From: Clusia tigrina
Lineage: Eukaryota; Arthropoda; Insecta; Diptera; Clusiidae
Length of the DNA stretch: 64,000 nt
Reading direction: 5' to 3'
Assembly (NCBI GenBank): GCA_920105625.2
Contig: OV050030.1
Span: 426,734,740 to 426,798,739, forward strand
The notes under the pieces were generated by a model that saw only the letters and a program-made list of their open reading frames with translations, was not told where the DNA came from and searched no databases. The first letter of the stretch is position 1, and each line of letters opens with the position of its first letter. A program made the translations under genes and the position numbers. This document shows positions 1-11,379 of the stretch, in pieces.

Positions 1-2645
1 ATTAATAAGAACCACGATGGCCTCCTTTTGGTTTCTGTGGGGAAATCTTGTTTTGTGAATTATGACATCTGAGTACCCTAAGCATTTTATTAGTGGATTT
101 CAGGAGTTCAAAAATGTAATTCAGATTCGGAGAAAGTACCCAAGCGTAATATTACGACTACAATCTGGTGAGAGATGAGTAAAATACTCATCATTTTCAG
201 AGCAAAAACGTGAGAATGAACCCCGACAGCGTTTGGACTTATATGACTGTAGATCAAGGAGATAATACTCTGTAAGAAATCGGGTCCCACCTCTACTCCC
301 GTTTAAAAACAGCAATGATGTTGAAATTTTGGAAGGAGGAAATTCTGGTTTCTTTTAGTAATTTTCAAGTTCCTTTTGATGTGTAAAGTCTCAGATATGT
401 TTACTAAATTCGGTGGAGCCTCGATGCATTTTGTAGTCAAGATAATATATCTCAAATATTGGAATATATTCTATAGATGCATTACTTAGAAGGTTTCCGC
501 TTCCTTTTACGACCTTATTTAAAGGCTTCACCGCTTATAGAGTTGTTAATTACTCAACTTACATAGGAAACATTTGCTCAAATTGTGTTTTTGCTGAAAA
601 CTGTTCAGGAAAAACTTCATTTAGAGAAAATTTGTCTGATGGGTATTTGCCGCGTAAAGTTCTGGGCAAGAACATGAATGGAAATGTTTCCTCTCAGAAC
701 CGGTCTCTCTTTGCTCAGATCAAATTGACTTTGAGCACAAATACATGGGATGCGTGATCAGCAAATCGTACAGAGGGCAATTCTCTTTGGGAGAGTAAGC
801 AGGAGCAAATCGGATAATGTGAATAAATCCGCCTTGAATTACTGAAAAATTATACAAAAGCAAATCGGTGCTAAACATCGTCACGTGACAGACACGATCA
901 CTCCCAAGTAGCCGCTAATAACTTGAATGGAAATAATCCGCCCTGATGCTTACTCACTTCTCCAATTTAACTTCGCTCCGTCCCCCCGCTCTGTCTCTGT
1001 CATCCCTTTCCCTGCCGCCACTAACCAAATCTGTCAATCAACTGCAATTTAAACAATTTTCCTCAATTAGTCGTTTTCCGCGGTAGTTTGTACTCGTATC
1101 TCGCTAATATGCAAATTGCGTGCTGAATGCGAAATGCCACTGCTTTGCCATTTCGAGCGCTTAACTTGCAATAAATTGTGGACACGCCAAGTGCGGCTAA
1201 AATTGTTGGGCGGCACGAAAAATTCCCATTGCATTTTCACACATTTGCACACTCTTTCGAATATGAAAGCATGGAAAACTCGATGGATACTTTTTCAGTT
1301 ATCTGCAATTAGTATTTGCCGCGCCTCGATGGAGGCAATTTTCCGCTTAACATGCTCAATTATTTACTTAAATAGACACACGAACGAAATGCACACGGAA
1401 TTAATTGAAAATGAAGGAACTAATTCTCGAAAATATGTGAATAATTATTAAAAAAACGAGATAATTAAACAGCAACTAAAAAGATTTCCGTCAATTTTCA
1501 CAGAAGCTTAAGAAAAAGAATAGGGCCTGTGCCAATGCCCAGATTCTTGACGCTAAAAGGTTTCTGGAATAACCAGAAACACATTTTTGTTTTGAGGCTT
1601 GGTCTGGGATTTGTGCGGACATTTCAGTGGTTTTTGGGCCAGTCAGCGTCCGAATATCTGTCATTTAATCAGGCAGTTAACTAGCACACTCTCTCGGGTT
1701 GATACATGCAGATAGACACAAGTCTCAGAACAATAGTTTATTATTCCACCGCACTACGAGCCAAATGGTCCCTTGCCCAGCTGAATGACCTGATGTGCCC
1801 CAGAACAAGAATTTTCTTATGTAGTGTCAACCTAAGGAGGCAAATCGCAACAATTCCTGCGGTTCGACTGCAACATCCTTCCAGCAAGACTCTGTTCAGA
1901 CATCTTTCCTCTTGAATTCACTGGTCAAATAATGCATTATTGAAGAAGTACTGAAAAGTTGCCAGAGAGTCCACAAACGCCTTTTAGAATAGTTTGAAGA
2001 ATGTTCAACATTTGCTGAAAACATGTTTCGGGCCACGCTGACTGCAGGCAAAAACACTTCTGGACGTTTGGAAGTACTCCAGCAAGGTGGTTGGCCAGCA
2101 GTACTTGAAGGTGGCCCAAGGACAATTGGACCACAACAATAACAAGCACAGACAAAGCGGGCCAACGGAGATTTGACCATACAACGGTGCACACACAACA
2201 AGACGATGCACTGATCCCGGTGGCAGCTTTTGCTTTATAAGCAGAGGGGCCCGGGCAGTGAGGTCTCCTATATCCAGGATCACTCGGCGAAAGCACACCA
2301 ATCCAAGCTCTGTTTTGGCATCGAAACTCACGAGAATAAATGTGTTTACATAAAAATATGAATATTAACAGAATATTTGCTGCCAGTGCTGCCAAGTTTC
2401 TAGAGAACGTGGATTTAGCGATTGTTTCTGAATAAACGAGTGACTCGTGAAAAGAATCGAAAGCAACTTAAATTAAAAGGAATCAAAAAATAATTGTCGT
2501 ATAATTCAATTATTTTTTCGAAGCAAATTTAATTTAATAATAACAAAAATAGTGTCTGGAAAATAATCAACTCCGCTAATATGAGTCATTAAAAACGCAT
2601 TCGCTCGGAAGCAGAAAATTTTGTTTATATTAAATTAATGAAAAT
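1..2645. other. Non-coding stretch, no gene recognised
   Basis: No open frame here has an ATG start, a recognisable domain or a length beyond chance. The base composition (runs such as CAATTTAAACAATTTTCC near 1043) is typical of Drosophila intergenic or intronic DNA. A short segment at about 2375-2396 contains GCCAGTGCTGCCAAG, which recurs in the spacer between IR genes A and B. Exons of a large gene with distant exons cannot be excluded. Confidence 0.5.
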
Positions 2646-3005
2646 TTGAGCAAAAGTAAAAGTGAAATGCCAATAAATTTGAAAATAATTACAGTTAAAA
2701 ATAATATTATTACCAACGATGCTGCTGTTGATGCAGACACTCACAGCAACAACATAATGACTAGCATCCAATCAAAACAGAAACAAAATAACCATAACAA
2801 CCATCACAATCACAGCACTAGCAACAACAACACCAGGAACAACATTAACAACTCAACTAACAACTTCGTCATTAAGAATCGTTTAAACGTGAACACTAAA
2901 AAACCATCACAAAAAAGAAAATATAAAAGAAAACACAATAAAAAAATAATTATACAACATTTTCAATCGAGCCCTAGTCGGAAAAGGCGAGTAAAGCTCC
3001 GGTAG
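2646..3005 (+). other. Asn-rich then basic open frame, possibly transposon-derived
   Basis: The frame is open for about 120 codons but has no ATG at its start. It would give an Asn/His-rich stretch (alternating N, H, S, T) followed by a strongly basic end with KRK, NKK and RKRR clusters. It stops 55 bases before a LINE remnant. It could be decayed ORF1-like LINE sequence or just AT-rich CAA-repeat DNA. I do not recognise it as a gene. Confidence 0.2.
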
Positions 3006-3060
3006 CCTGCCTACGGAGTCGAGAACATCTGCTAAGAGCGATTTCTTTGCCAATTAAAAA

Positions 3061-3555
3061 ATGAACTATGCTCCAGTTTTGATGCAAAAAGAAGTCAAAC
3101 CTGGAAAACTCTTCCGGGATTACGACAGTCCAAAGCTCTTCTGGGGAGATTTTAATCCTAAAAGAGCTAAGGACTTAATAAATATGCCTCGGAGTAAATT
3201 AAGAATCATCACAGGCATTTTAAGCGGACACTGTAGACTCAACTACCATATGAACAAGTTGGGTATATCTTCAGATGCCATCTGTCGATTCTGTGGAGAA
3301 AGTGACGAAACCTCACTGTCCGTGATCACCGACTGTGGACTCAGGTGCTTTGGAGAATATATCTTAGATACGAGCAAGATCCCTCAACTTGATTCCTCCA
3401 AAATATATGAATTCCTGTCGAAAATTAACCTGACAGACGGTTTATAGATGAGACAATCCTCATCTTTCAAATAAATAGGGGCGTCACAATACATCGTTCA
3501 GGTCGCAGTGTATAACACCCTTAAATATATCTATCTAAATCCATCCATCCTCCAG
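3061..3555 (+). mobile_element. 5'-truncated non-LTR retrotransposon (LINE, I/LOA-like): ORF2 C-terminus and 3' UTR
   Basis: The frame 3061-3447 reads as the extreme C-terminus of a Drosophila LINE ORF2 downstream of the reverse transcriptase and RNase H region. The pieces LRIITGILSGHCRLNYHM and CRFCGESDETSLSVITDC match the layout of the C-terminal Cys-rich motif in I/LOA-type elements. The His expected in the usual ETSLH form is Ser here, so the motif is degenerate. A short 3' UTR follows with GGTCGCAGTGTATAA and a terminal run of short repeats (ATCTATCTAAATCCATCCATCC region, 3528-3553), typical of LINE 3' ends. Reverse transcriptase, endonuclease and ORF1 are absent, so this is a dead 5'-truncated copy. 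The exact family is not assigned. Confidence 0.7.
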
Positions 3556-3781
3556 TCTGGTTTCAGTGGTGGGAATTCCTTAAGAAGGCTCGGTAGCAGA
3601 TGGGTTAGGCAAATCATTGACTATATGGGAGGTCTCCTTTTCCCCGAATGTCTTCTACAAATTTGAGGGTTGGAACAGTTCTTGGCCAGGTAGGTTGGAA
3701 GGAATAGTGACAGTCCTGTCAACTTGAACGTTTTGGTAAATACCCCACTGGGTGGATGAAAACTTCACTCATAGAGCGAAA

Positions 3782-3849
3782 GACACACACACACAAACAA
3801 ACACACACAAACATCACACAAACAACACACAAACACACACAAACACACA
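3782..3849. repeat. Imperfect (CA)n/(ACAAACA)n simple repeat
   Basis: About 68 bases of CA-dinucleotide repeat interrupted by AAACA units. Ordinary microsatellite. Confidence 0.85.
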
Positions 3850-4058
3850 TTAAGACAGAAAACGGCGAAGCATCGTTTGAAGAGGTTCCCATATTATTTA
3901 AAGCAACGCGGACAAAAGCGCGTTGGCAGCTGCCACACCAACCTCCACGATACCACCGCTCTGCCGTCTCAACCTCAGCTCCATTTCAGTTCCAATTCCA
4001 GTTCACTTTCGATTTTATTTAAAAAGCCATTACAACAACAAATTAGAGTATAACTAAC

Positions 4059-4325
4059 GTGTTACAAAGGCGGCAGCATGAGCGGACCAAAACGGGGCCC
4101 GGAGTAAAAGAAGTGTACAAATATTTAGACAATGGCAACAAGACACAACAACAATTAAATACAAGAGCAACAACAACCACACAACAACAACAAGAACAAC
4201 AACAATACATAGTTAAAATAGGAAAGCTGGAAAAGCAGTTAACACAGTTGATAAATAACTATGCAAATGATTTAGACGCGTTCACAAAGGCCCGAATGCG
4301 ACAAGAAACATTTCACCTGCAGCCT
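4059..4325 (+). other. Gln-rich open frame with coiled-coil-like segment, unassigned
   Basis: A CAA/CAG-rich tract (about 4146-4208) is followed by a stretch that would read LEKQLTQLINNYANDLDAF, which looks like a short coiled coil. The frame stays open to 4811 but has no ATG before 4294 and runs through a microsatellite at 4349-4398. It could be a decayed ORF1 of a retroelement or an untranslated CAA-rich region. I see no domain that decides this. Confidence 0.2.
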
Positions 4326-4348
4326 CAAAAAAAACATCACACGCATTC

Positions 4349-4398
4349 TCACACACTTCCTCACACACTTCCCCACACACTTCCCCACACACTTCACC
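4349..4398. repeat. 12-bp tandem repeat (CACACTTCCCCA-type)
   Basis: Four or so copies of a 12-base unit, ACACACTTCCYC, in tandem. Simple repeat inside a non-coding stretch. Confidence 0.8.
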
Positions 4399-4411
4399 GT
4401 ATACTTCCACT

Positions 4412-5906
4412 TGTAGCAAGCCCCAGCAGTAAATTGCCGGCGATTGTCATTGAGAAGGTCAGCAACAATACTGAGATGACAAGCGACAGACAATTTGTCG
4501 CCCTTAAGCGTCTCTTAAGGATTGACGACTTTCGATGGCGGATAAATATAAAATTATACTGTCAGTGTAGGACAGACACTGTAGATAACCTCTTGTATCC
4601 AATTTCTTCGTACATTGACGATGTACCATCTGAAATTTGGCCCAATAATCGAATGTCAGTCGGTATTGAGGGCTTCCGAAACCACATTTTAGAAAGTAGA
4701 GCTGCCGTGTTAACAGGACTGGCGACACACAATGACTGTCAACTGGAATTTCAGGCAGCGACGGTCTCTAAAATTGAGTGTCATCCAGCATCCCAGATCT
4801 CTCGATTCTAAATACATCTGGTCTTACAACAAAATTTCCGCCCTAGTGTAATCAGAACGAAGTATGACCGATGACATCAATGTGGATGGCATCACAACAT
4901 GCTTAATTTCTGCTGGGATGCAACCACCAGTGCAGTCAACTGATTTATTATACGCAGATACCACGTGGGAGTCCATGTTTGACTGGTCTAATGGCCCGCA
5001 ATGAATGCATCTAATTAGCGACTGCTGCTGCGGCTACTCAGGTCTGCTGTAAAAGTTGTAAATTAATTGTAGGAGCGTCGGCGAGCGAAGAAAAAAGTGC
5101 CGCAAGGGCGTGAACAGCAGCAGAAGAAGAGCTACATTGAAGACACTTACTCAGCTGTTGACAACTTTTGCAGTCAGTCAGTCACCCAGTCGGCGGCTGC
5201 GGCTGCGCCTGCGCACTCACGAACAACAAGGAAGGAAATGCATTTTTCTGCAAGTATGTCGCTGCAGTTTAGGGAAGCATTTTCCAACGCTCTTGGCGTG
5301 TGACACTGTTACGTGGGCTGCTTAATTGCACAGCAGCAGACTGGTCGGCGGATTGGGGGATTGGTGGGTGGCCACGTTTACGTTACGACAACGCAGGCAT
5401 ATGCTTCGGCGTTGTAATCCAAAACTCGCACAGCGCTAATTAATTGTAATTAAGCAAAATTTTTAAATATGTTTAAGTTATTAAAACCGTTTCATGGCAA
5501 AAGTGGTGCAAATTAAGTTGTTGGACATTCGCTTAATGTCTTTGCACTTGAACCACTTTGCTCCGATCTTTCATGTTTTGATTAGGTATGAGTTCAAGTT
5601 CTGCGGCAAAGTTAGCACAAGTTTGGAGAATATTCCGTAGAGGAGAGATCTTAATGTTCCTAGTGGAGGCCTGGAGTGGCATAAAGTTTATCCATAAAAA
5701 GAATATCGGGTGCACTCCCGCTAGTATTGAGTTGACTCTTGTGTTGCTATGCTTATCTCTTGAAAGGTACCTGTATCCTTGGAATCTAAAGTGTCCTGGA
5801 AACGTTTTTTCTTAACTTCTTAATTAAATCCATTTAAAAACCGTAAGTAGCATATTTCCAGAGCAGGTGAGGCGCCCGTTCATCGAAAACTATTTTCAAG
5901 CATATG
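4412..5906. other. Non-coding stretch, no gene recognised
   Basis: Open frames here are short, mostly without ATG starts, and show no known domain. The last 80 bases lead directly into the 15-bp satellite array. Confidence 0.45.
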
Positions 5907-8900
5907 CAGGAAGAAGCTAGTATATAAGAAACTAGCGCGGAAGAGGCTAGCGTAGAAGAGGCTAGCGTGGAAGAGGCTAGCGTGGAAGAGGCTAGCGTGG
6001 AAGAGGCTAGCGTTGAAGATACTAGCGCGGAAGAGGCTAGCGTGGAAGAGGCTAGCGTGGAAGAGGCTAGCGTGGAAGAGGCTAGCGTGGAAGAGGCTAG
6101 CGTGGAAGAGGCTAGCGTGGAAGAGGCTAGCGTTGAAGATACTAGCGTAGAAGAGGCTAGCGTGGAAGAGACTAGCGTTGAAGAGGCTAGCGTGGAAGAG
6201 GCTAGCGTGGAAGAGACTAGCGTTGAAGCGGCTAGCGTGGAAGAGGCTAGCGTGGAAGAGGCTAGCGTGGGAGAGGCTAGCGTGGAGGAGGCTAGCGTTG
6301 AAGATACTAGCGTAGAAGAGGCTAGCGTGGAAGAGACTAGCGTTGAAGAGGCTAGCGTGGAAGAGGCTAGCGTGGAAGAGGCTAGCGTGGAAGAGACTAG
6401 CGTTGAAGATACTAGCGTGGAAGAGGCTAGCGTGGAAGAGGCTAGCGTGGAAGAGGCTAGCGTGGAAGAGGCTAGCGTGTAAGAGGCTAGCGTTGAAGAT
6501 ACTAGCGTAGAAGAGGCTAGCGTGGAAGAGACTAGCGTTGAAGAGGCTAGCGTGGAAGAGGCTAGCGTGGAAGAGGCTAGCGTGGAAGAGGCTAGCGTGC
6601 AAGAGGCTAGCGTGGAAGAGGCTAGCGTGGAAGAGGCTAGCGTTGAAGATACTAGCGTGGAAGAGGCTAGCGTGGAAGAGGCTAGCGTGGATGAGGCTAG
6701 CGTGGAAGAGGCTAGCGTGGAAGAGGCTAGCGTGGAAGAGGCTAGCGTGGAAGAGGCTAGCGTAGAAGAGGCTAGCGTGGAAGAGGCTAGCGTGGAAGAG
6801 ACTAGCGTTGAAGATACTAGCGCGGAAGAGGCTAGCGTGGAAGAGGCTAGCGTGGAAGAGGCTAGCGTGGAAGAGGCTAGCGTGGAAGAGACTAGCGTTG
6901 AAGAGGCTAGCGTAGAAGAGGCTAGCGTGGAAGAGGCTAGCGTGGAAGAGACTAGCGTTGAAGATACTAGCGCGGAAGAGGCTAGCGTTGAAGATACTAG
7001 CGCGGAAGAGGCTAGCGTTGAAGATACTAGCGTAGAAGAGGCTAGAGTGGAAGAGACTAGCGTTGAAGAGGCTAGCGTGGAAGAGGCTAGCGTGGAAGAG
7101 ACTAGCGTTGAAGAGGCTAGCGTAGAAGAGGCTAGCGTGGAAGAGGCTAGCGTGGAAGAGACTAGCGTTGAAGATACTAGCGCGGAAGAGGCTAGCGTTG
7201 AGATACTAGCGCGGAAGAGGCTAGCTTGGAAGAGGCTAGCGTGGAAGAGGCTAGCGTGGAAGAGGCTAGCGTGGAAGAGGCTAGCGTGGAAGAGGCTAGC
7301 GTGGAAGAGGCTAGCGTGGAAGAGGCTAGCTTGGAAGAGGCTAGCGTTGAAGATACTAGCGCGGAAGAGGCTAGCGTGGAAGAGGCTAGCGTGGAAGAGG
7401 CTAGCGTGGAAGAGACTAGCGTTGAAGATACTAGCGCGGAAGAGGCTAGCGGGGAAGAGGCTAGCGTGGAAGAGGCTAGCGTGGAAGAGGCTAGCGTTGA
7501 AGAGGCTAGCGTGGAAGAGGCTAGCGTGGAAGAGGCTAGCGTAGAAGAGGCTAGCGTGGAAGAGGCTAGCGTAGAAGAGGCTAGCGTGGAAGAGACTAGC
7601 GTTGAAGAGGCTAGCGTGAAAGAGACTAGCATGGAAGAGGCTAGCGTGGAAGAGGCTAGCGTGGAAGAGGCTAGCGTGGAAGAGGCTAGCGTGGAAGAGG
7701 CTAGCGTGGAAGAGACTAGCGTTGAAGATACTAGCGCGGAAGAGGCTAGCGGGGAAGAGGCTAGCGTGGAAGAGGCTAGCGTGGAAGAGGCTAGCGTTGA
7801 AGAGGCTAGCGTGGAAGAGGCTAGCGTAGAAGAGGCTAGCGTGGAAGAGGCTAGCGTGGAAGAGGCTAGCGTGGAAGAGGCTAGCGTTGAAGATACTAGC
7901 GTAGAAGAGGCTAGCGTAGAAGAGGCTAGCGTGGAAGAGGCTAGCGTGGAAGAGGCTAGCGTGGAAGAGGCTAGCGTTGAAGATACTAGCGCGGAAGAGG
8001 CTAGCGTGGAAGAGGCTAGCGTGGAAGAGGCTAGCGTGGAAGAGGCTAGCGTGGAAGAGGCTAGCGTGGAAGAGGCTAGCGTGGAAGAGGCTAGCGTTGA
8101 AGATACTAGCGTAGAAGAGGCTAGCGTGGAAGAGACTAGCGTTGAAGAGGCTAGCGTGGAAGAGGCTAGCGTGGAAGAGACTAGCGTTGAAGCGGCTATC
8201 GTGGAAGAGGCTAGCGTGGAAGAGGCTAGCGTGGGAGAGGCTAGCGTGGAGGAGGCTAGCGTTGAAGATACTAGCGTAGAAGAGGCTAGCGTGGAAGAGA
8301 CTAGCGTTGAAGAGGCTAGCGTGGAAGAGGCTAGCGTGGAAGAGGCTAGCGTGGAAGAGACTAGCGTTGAAGATACTAGCGTGGAAGAGGCTAGCGTGGA
8401 AGAGGCTAGCGTGGAAGAGGCTAGCGTGGAAGAGGCTAGCGTGTAAGAGGCTAGCGTTGAAGATACTAGCGTAGAAGAGGCTAGCGTGGAAGAGACTAGC
8501 GTTGAAGAGGCTAGCGTGGAAGAGGCTAGCGTGGAAGAGGCTAGCGTGGAAGAGGCTAGCGTGCAAGAGGCTAGCGTGGAAGAGGCTAGCGTGGAAGAGG
8601 CTAGCGTTGAAGATACTAGCGTGGAAGAGGCTAGCGTGGAAGAGGCTAGCGTGGAAGAGGCTAGCGTGGAAGAGGCTAGCGTGGAAGAGGCTAGCGTGGA
8701 AGAGGCTAGCGTGGAAGAGGCTAGCGTTGAAGATACTAGCGTAGAAGAGGCTAGCGTGAAAGAGGCTAGCGTTGAAGATACTAGCGTAGAAGAGGCTAGC
8801 GTGGAAGAGACTAGCGTTGAAGAGGCTAGCGTGGAAGAGGCTAGCGTGGAAGAGACTAGCGTTGAAGAGGCTAGCGTAGAAGAGGCTAGCGTGGAAGAGG

Positions 8901-11379
8901 CTAGCGTGGAAGAGACTAGCGTTGAAGATACTAGCGCGGAAGAGGCTAGCGTGGAAGAGGCTAGCGTGGAAGAGGCTAGCGTGTAAGAGGCTAGCGTTGA
9001 AGATACTAGCGTAGAAGAGGCTAGCGTGGAAGAGACTAGCGTTGAAGAGGCTAGCGTGGAAGAGGCTAGCGTGGAAGAGACTAGCGTTGAAGAGGCTAGC
9101 GTAGAAGAGGCTAGCGTGGAAGAGGCTAGCGTGGAAGAGACTAGCGTTGAAGATACTAGCGCGGAAGAGGCTAGCGTGGAAGAGGCTAGCGTGGAAGAGA
9201 CTAGCGTTGAAGATACTAGCGCGGAAGAGGCTAGCGTTGAGATACTAGCGCGGAAGAGGCTAGCGTGGAAGAGACTAGCGTTGAAGATACTAGCGCGGAA
9301 GAGGCTAGCGGGGAAGAGGCTAGCGTGGAAGAGGCTAGCGTGGAAGAGGCTAGCGTGGAAGAGGCTAGCGTTGAAGATACTAGCGTAGAAGAGGCTAGCG
9401 TGGAAGAGACTAGCGTTGAAGAGGCTAGCGTGGAAGAGGCTAGCGTGGAAGAGACTAGCGTTGAAGAGGCTAGCGTGAAAGAGACTAGCATGGAAGAGGC
9501 TAGCGTGGAAGAGGCTAGCGTGGAAGAGGCTAGCGTGGAAGAGGCTAGCGTGGAAGAGGCTAGCGTGGAAGAGGCTAGCGTGGAAGAGACTAGCGTTGAA
9601 GATACTAGCGCGGAAGAGGCTAGCGGGGAAGAGGCTAGCGTGGAAGAGGCTAGCGTGGAAGAGGCTAGCGTTGAAGAGGCTAGTGTGGAAGAGGCTAGCG
9701 TTGAAGATACTAGCGCGGAAGAGGCTAGCGTGGAAGATGCTAGCGTGGAAGATGCTAGCGTGGAAGAGGCTAGCGTGGAAGAGGCTAGCGTGGAAGAGGC
9801 TAGCGTTGAAGATACTAGCGTAGAAGAGGCTAGCGTGGAAGAGACTAGCGTGGAAGAGGCTAGCGTGGAAGAGGCTAGCGTGGAAGAGGCTAGCGTGGAA
9901 GAGGCTAGCGTGGAAGAGGCTAGCGTGGAAGAGGCTAGCGTGGAAGAGACTAGCGTTGAAGATACTAGCGCGGAAGAGGCTAGCGGGGAAGAGGCTAGCG
10001 TGGAAGAGGCTAGCGTGGAAGAGGCTAGCGTTGAAGAGGCTAGCGTGGAAGAGGCTAGCGTTGAAGATACTAGCGCGGAAGAGGCTAGCGTGGAAGATGC
10101 TAGCGTGGAAGATGCTAGCGTGGAAGAGGCTAGCGTGGAAGAGGCTAGCGTGGAAGAGGCTAGCGTTGAAGATACTAGCGTAGAAGAGGCTAGCGTGGAA
10201 GAGACTAGCGTTGAAGAGGCTAGCGTGGAAGAGGCTAGCGTGGAAGAGACTAGCGTTGAAGAGGCTAGCGTGGAAGAGGCTAGCGTGGAAGCGGCTAGCG
10301 TGGAAGAGGCTAGCGTAGAAGAGGCTAGCGTGGAAGAGGCTAGCGTAGAAGAGGCTAGCGTGGAAGAGACTAGCGTTGAAGAGGCTAGCGTGAAAGAGAC
10401 TAGCATGGAAGAGGCTAGCGTGGAAGAGGCTAGCGTGGAAGAGGCTAGCGTGGAAGAGGCTAGCGTGGAAGAGGCTAGCGTGGAAGAGGCTAGCGTGGAA
10501 GAGACTAGCGTTGAAGATACTAGCGCGGTGGAGGCTAGCGGGGAAGAGGCTAGCGTGGAAGAGGCTAGCGTGGAAGAGGCTAGCGTTGAAGAGACTAGCG
10601 TTGAAGAGGCTAGCGTAGAAGAGGCTAGCGTGGAAGAGGCTAGCGTGGAAGAGGCTAGCGTGGAAGAGGCTAGCGTTGAAGATACTAGCGTAGAAGAGGC
10701 TAGCGAGGAAGAGGCTAGCGTAGAAGAGGCTAGCGTGGAAGAGACTAGCGTTGAAGAGGCTAGCGTGAAAGAGACTAGCATGGAAGAGGCTAGCGTGGAA
10801 GAGGCTAGCGTGGAAGAGGCTAGCGTGGAAGAGGCTAGCGTGGAAGAGGCTAGCGTGGAAGAGACTAGCGTTGAAGATACTAGCGCGGAAGAGGCTAGCG
10901 GGGAAGAGGCTAGCGTGGAAGAGGCTAGCGTGGAAGAGGCTAGCGTTGAAGAGGCTAGCGTGGAAGAGGCTAGCGTTGAAGATACTAGCGCGGAAGAGGC
11001 TAGCGTGGAAGATGCTAGCGTGGAAGATGCTAGCGTGGAAGAGGCTAGCGTGGAAGAGGCTAGCGTGGAAGAGGCTAGCGTTGAAGATACTAGCGTAGAA
11101 GAGGCTAGCGTGGAAGAGACTAGCGTTGAAGAGGCTAGCGTGGAAGAGGCTAGCGTGGAAGAGACTAGCGTTGAAGAGGCTAGCGTGGAAGAGGCTAGCG
11201 TGGAAGAGGCTAGCGTGGAAGAGGCTAGCGTCGAAGAGGCTAGCGTTGAAGATACTAGCGTAGAAGAGGCTAGCGTGGAAGAGGCTAGCGTGGAAGAGAC
11301 TAGCGTTGAAGAGGCTAGCGTGAAAGAGGCTAGCGTGAAAGAGGCTAGTGTGGATGAGGTGAGCATGGAAGCGGTTGGC
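5907..11379. repeat. 15-bp minisatellite array, about 365 monomers, with higher-order repeats
   Basis: The consensus monomer is GTGGAAGAGGCTAGC. The array spans 5473 bases, which is 365 monomers if two 14-bp variants (7195-7208 and 9235-9248, GTTGAGATACTAGC) are counted. Main variants change GTG to GTT, GTA or GCG, GAG to GAT, and GCT to ACT. Both ends are degenerate while the middle is homogeneous, as expected from unequal exchange. A block at about 5970-6760 recurs at about 7934-8724, offset 1964 bases; it includes the same stop-bearing variant (6478 and 8442). Shorter higher-order units of about 24-25 monomers recur in 9300-11100. Because the unit is a multiple of three, most frames stay open: VEEAS repeats on plus, HASLF and TLASS on minus. 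The plus VEEAS frame is broken by two one-base deletions and at least three TAA codons, so I call it non-coding. Confidence 0.95.
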
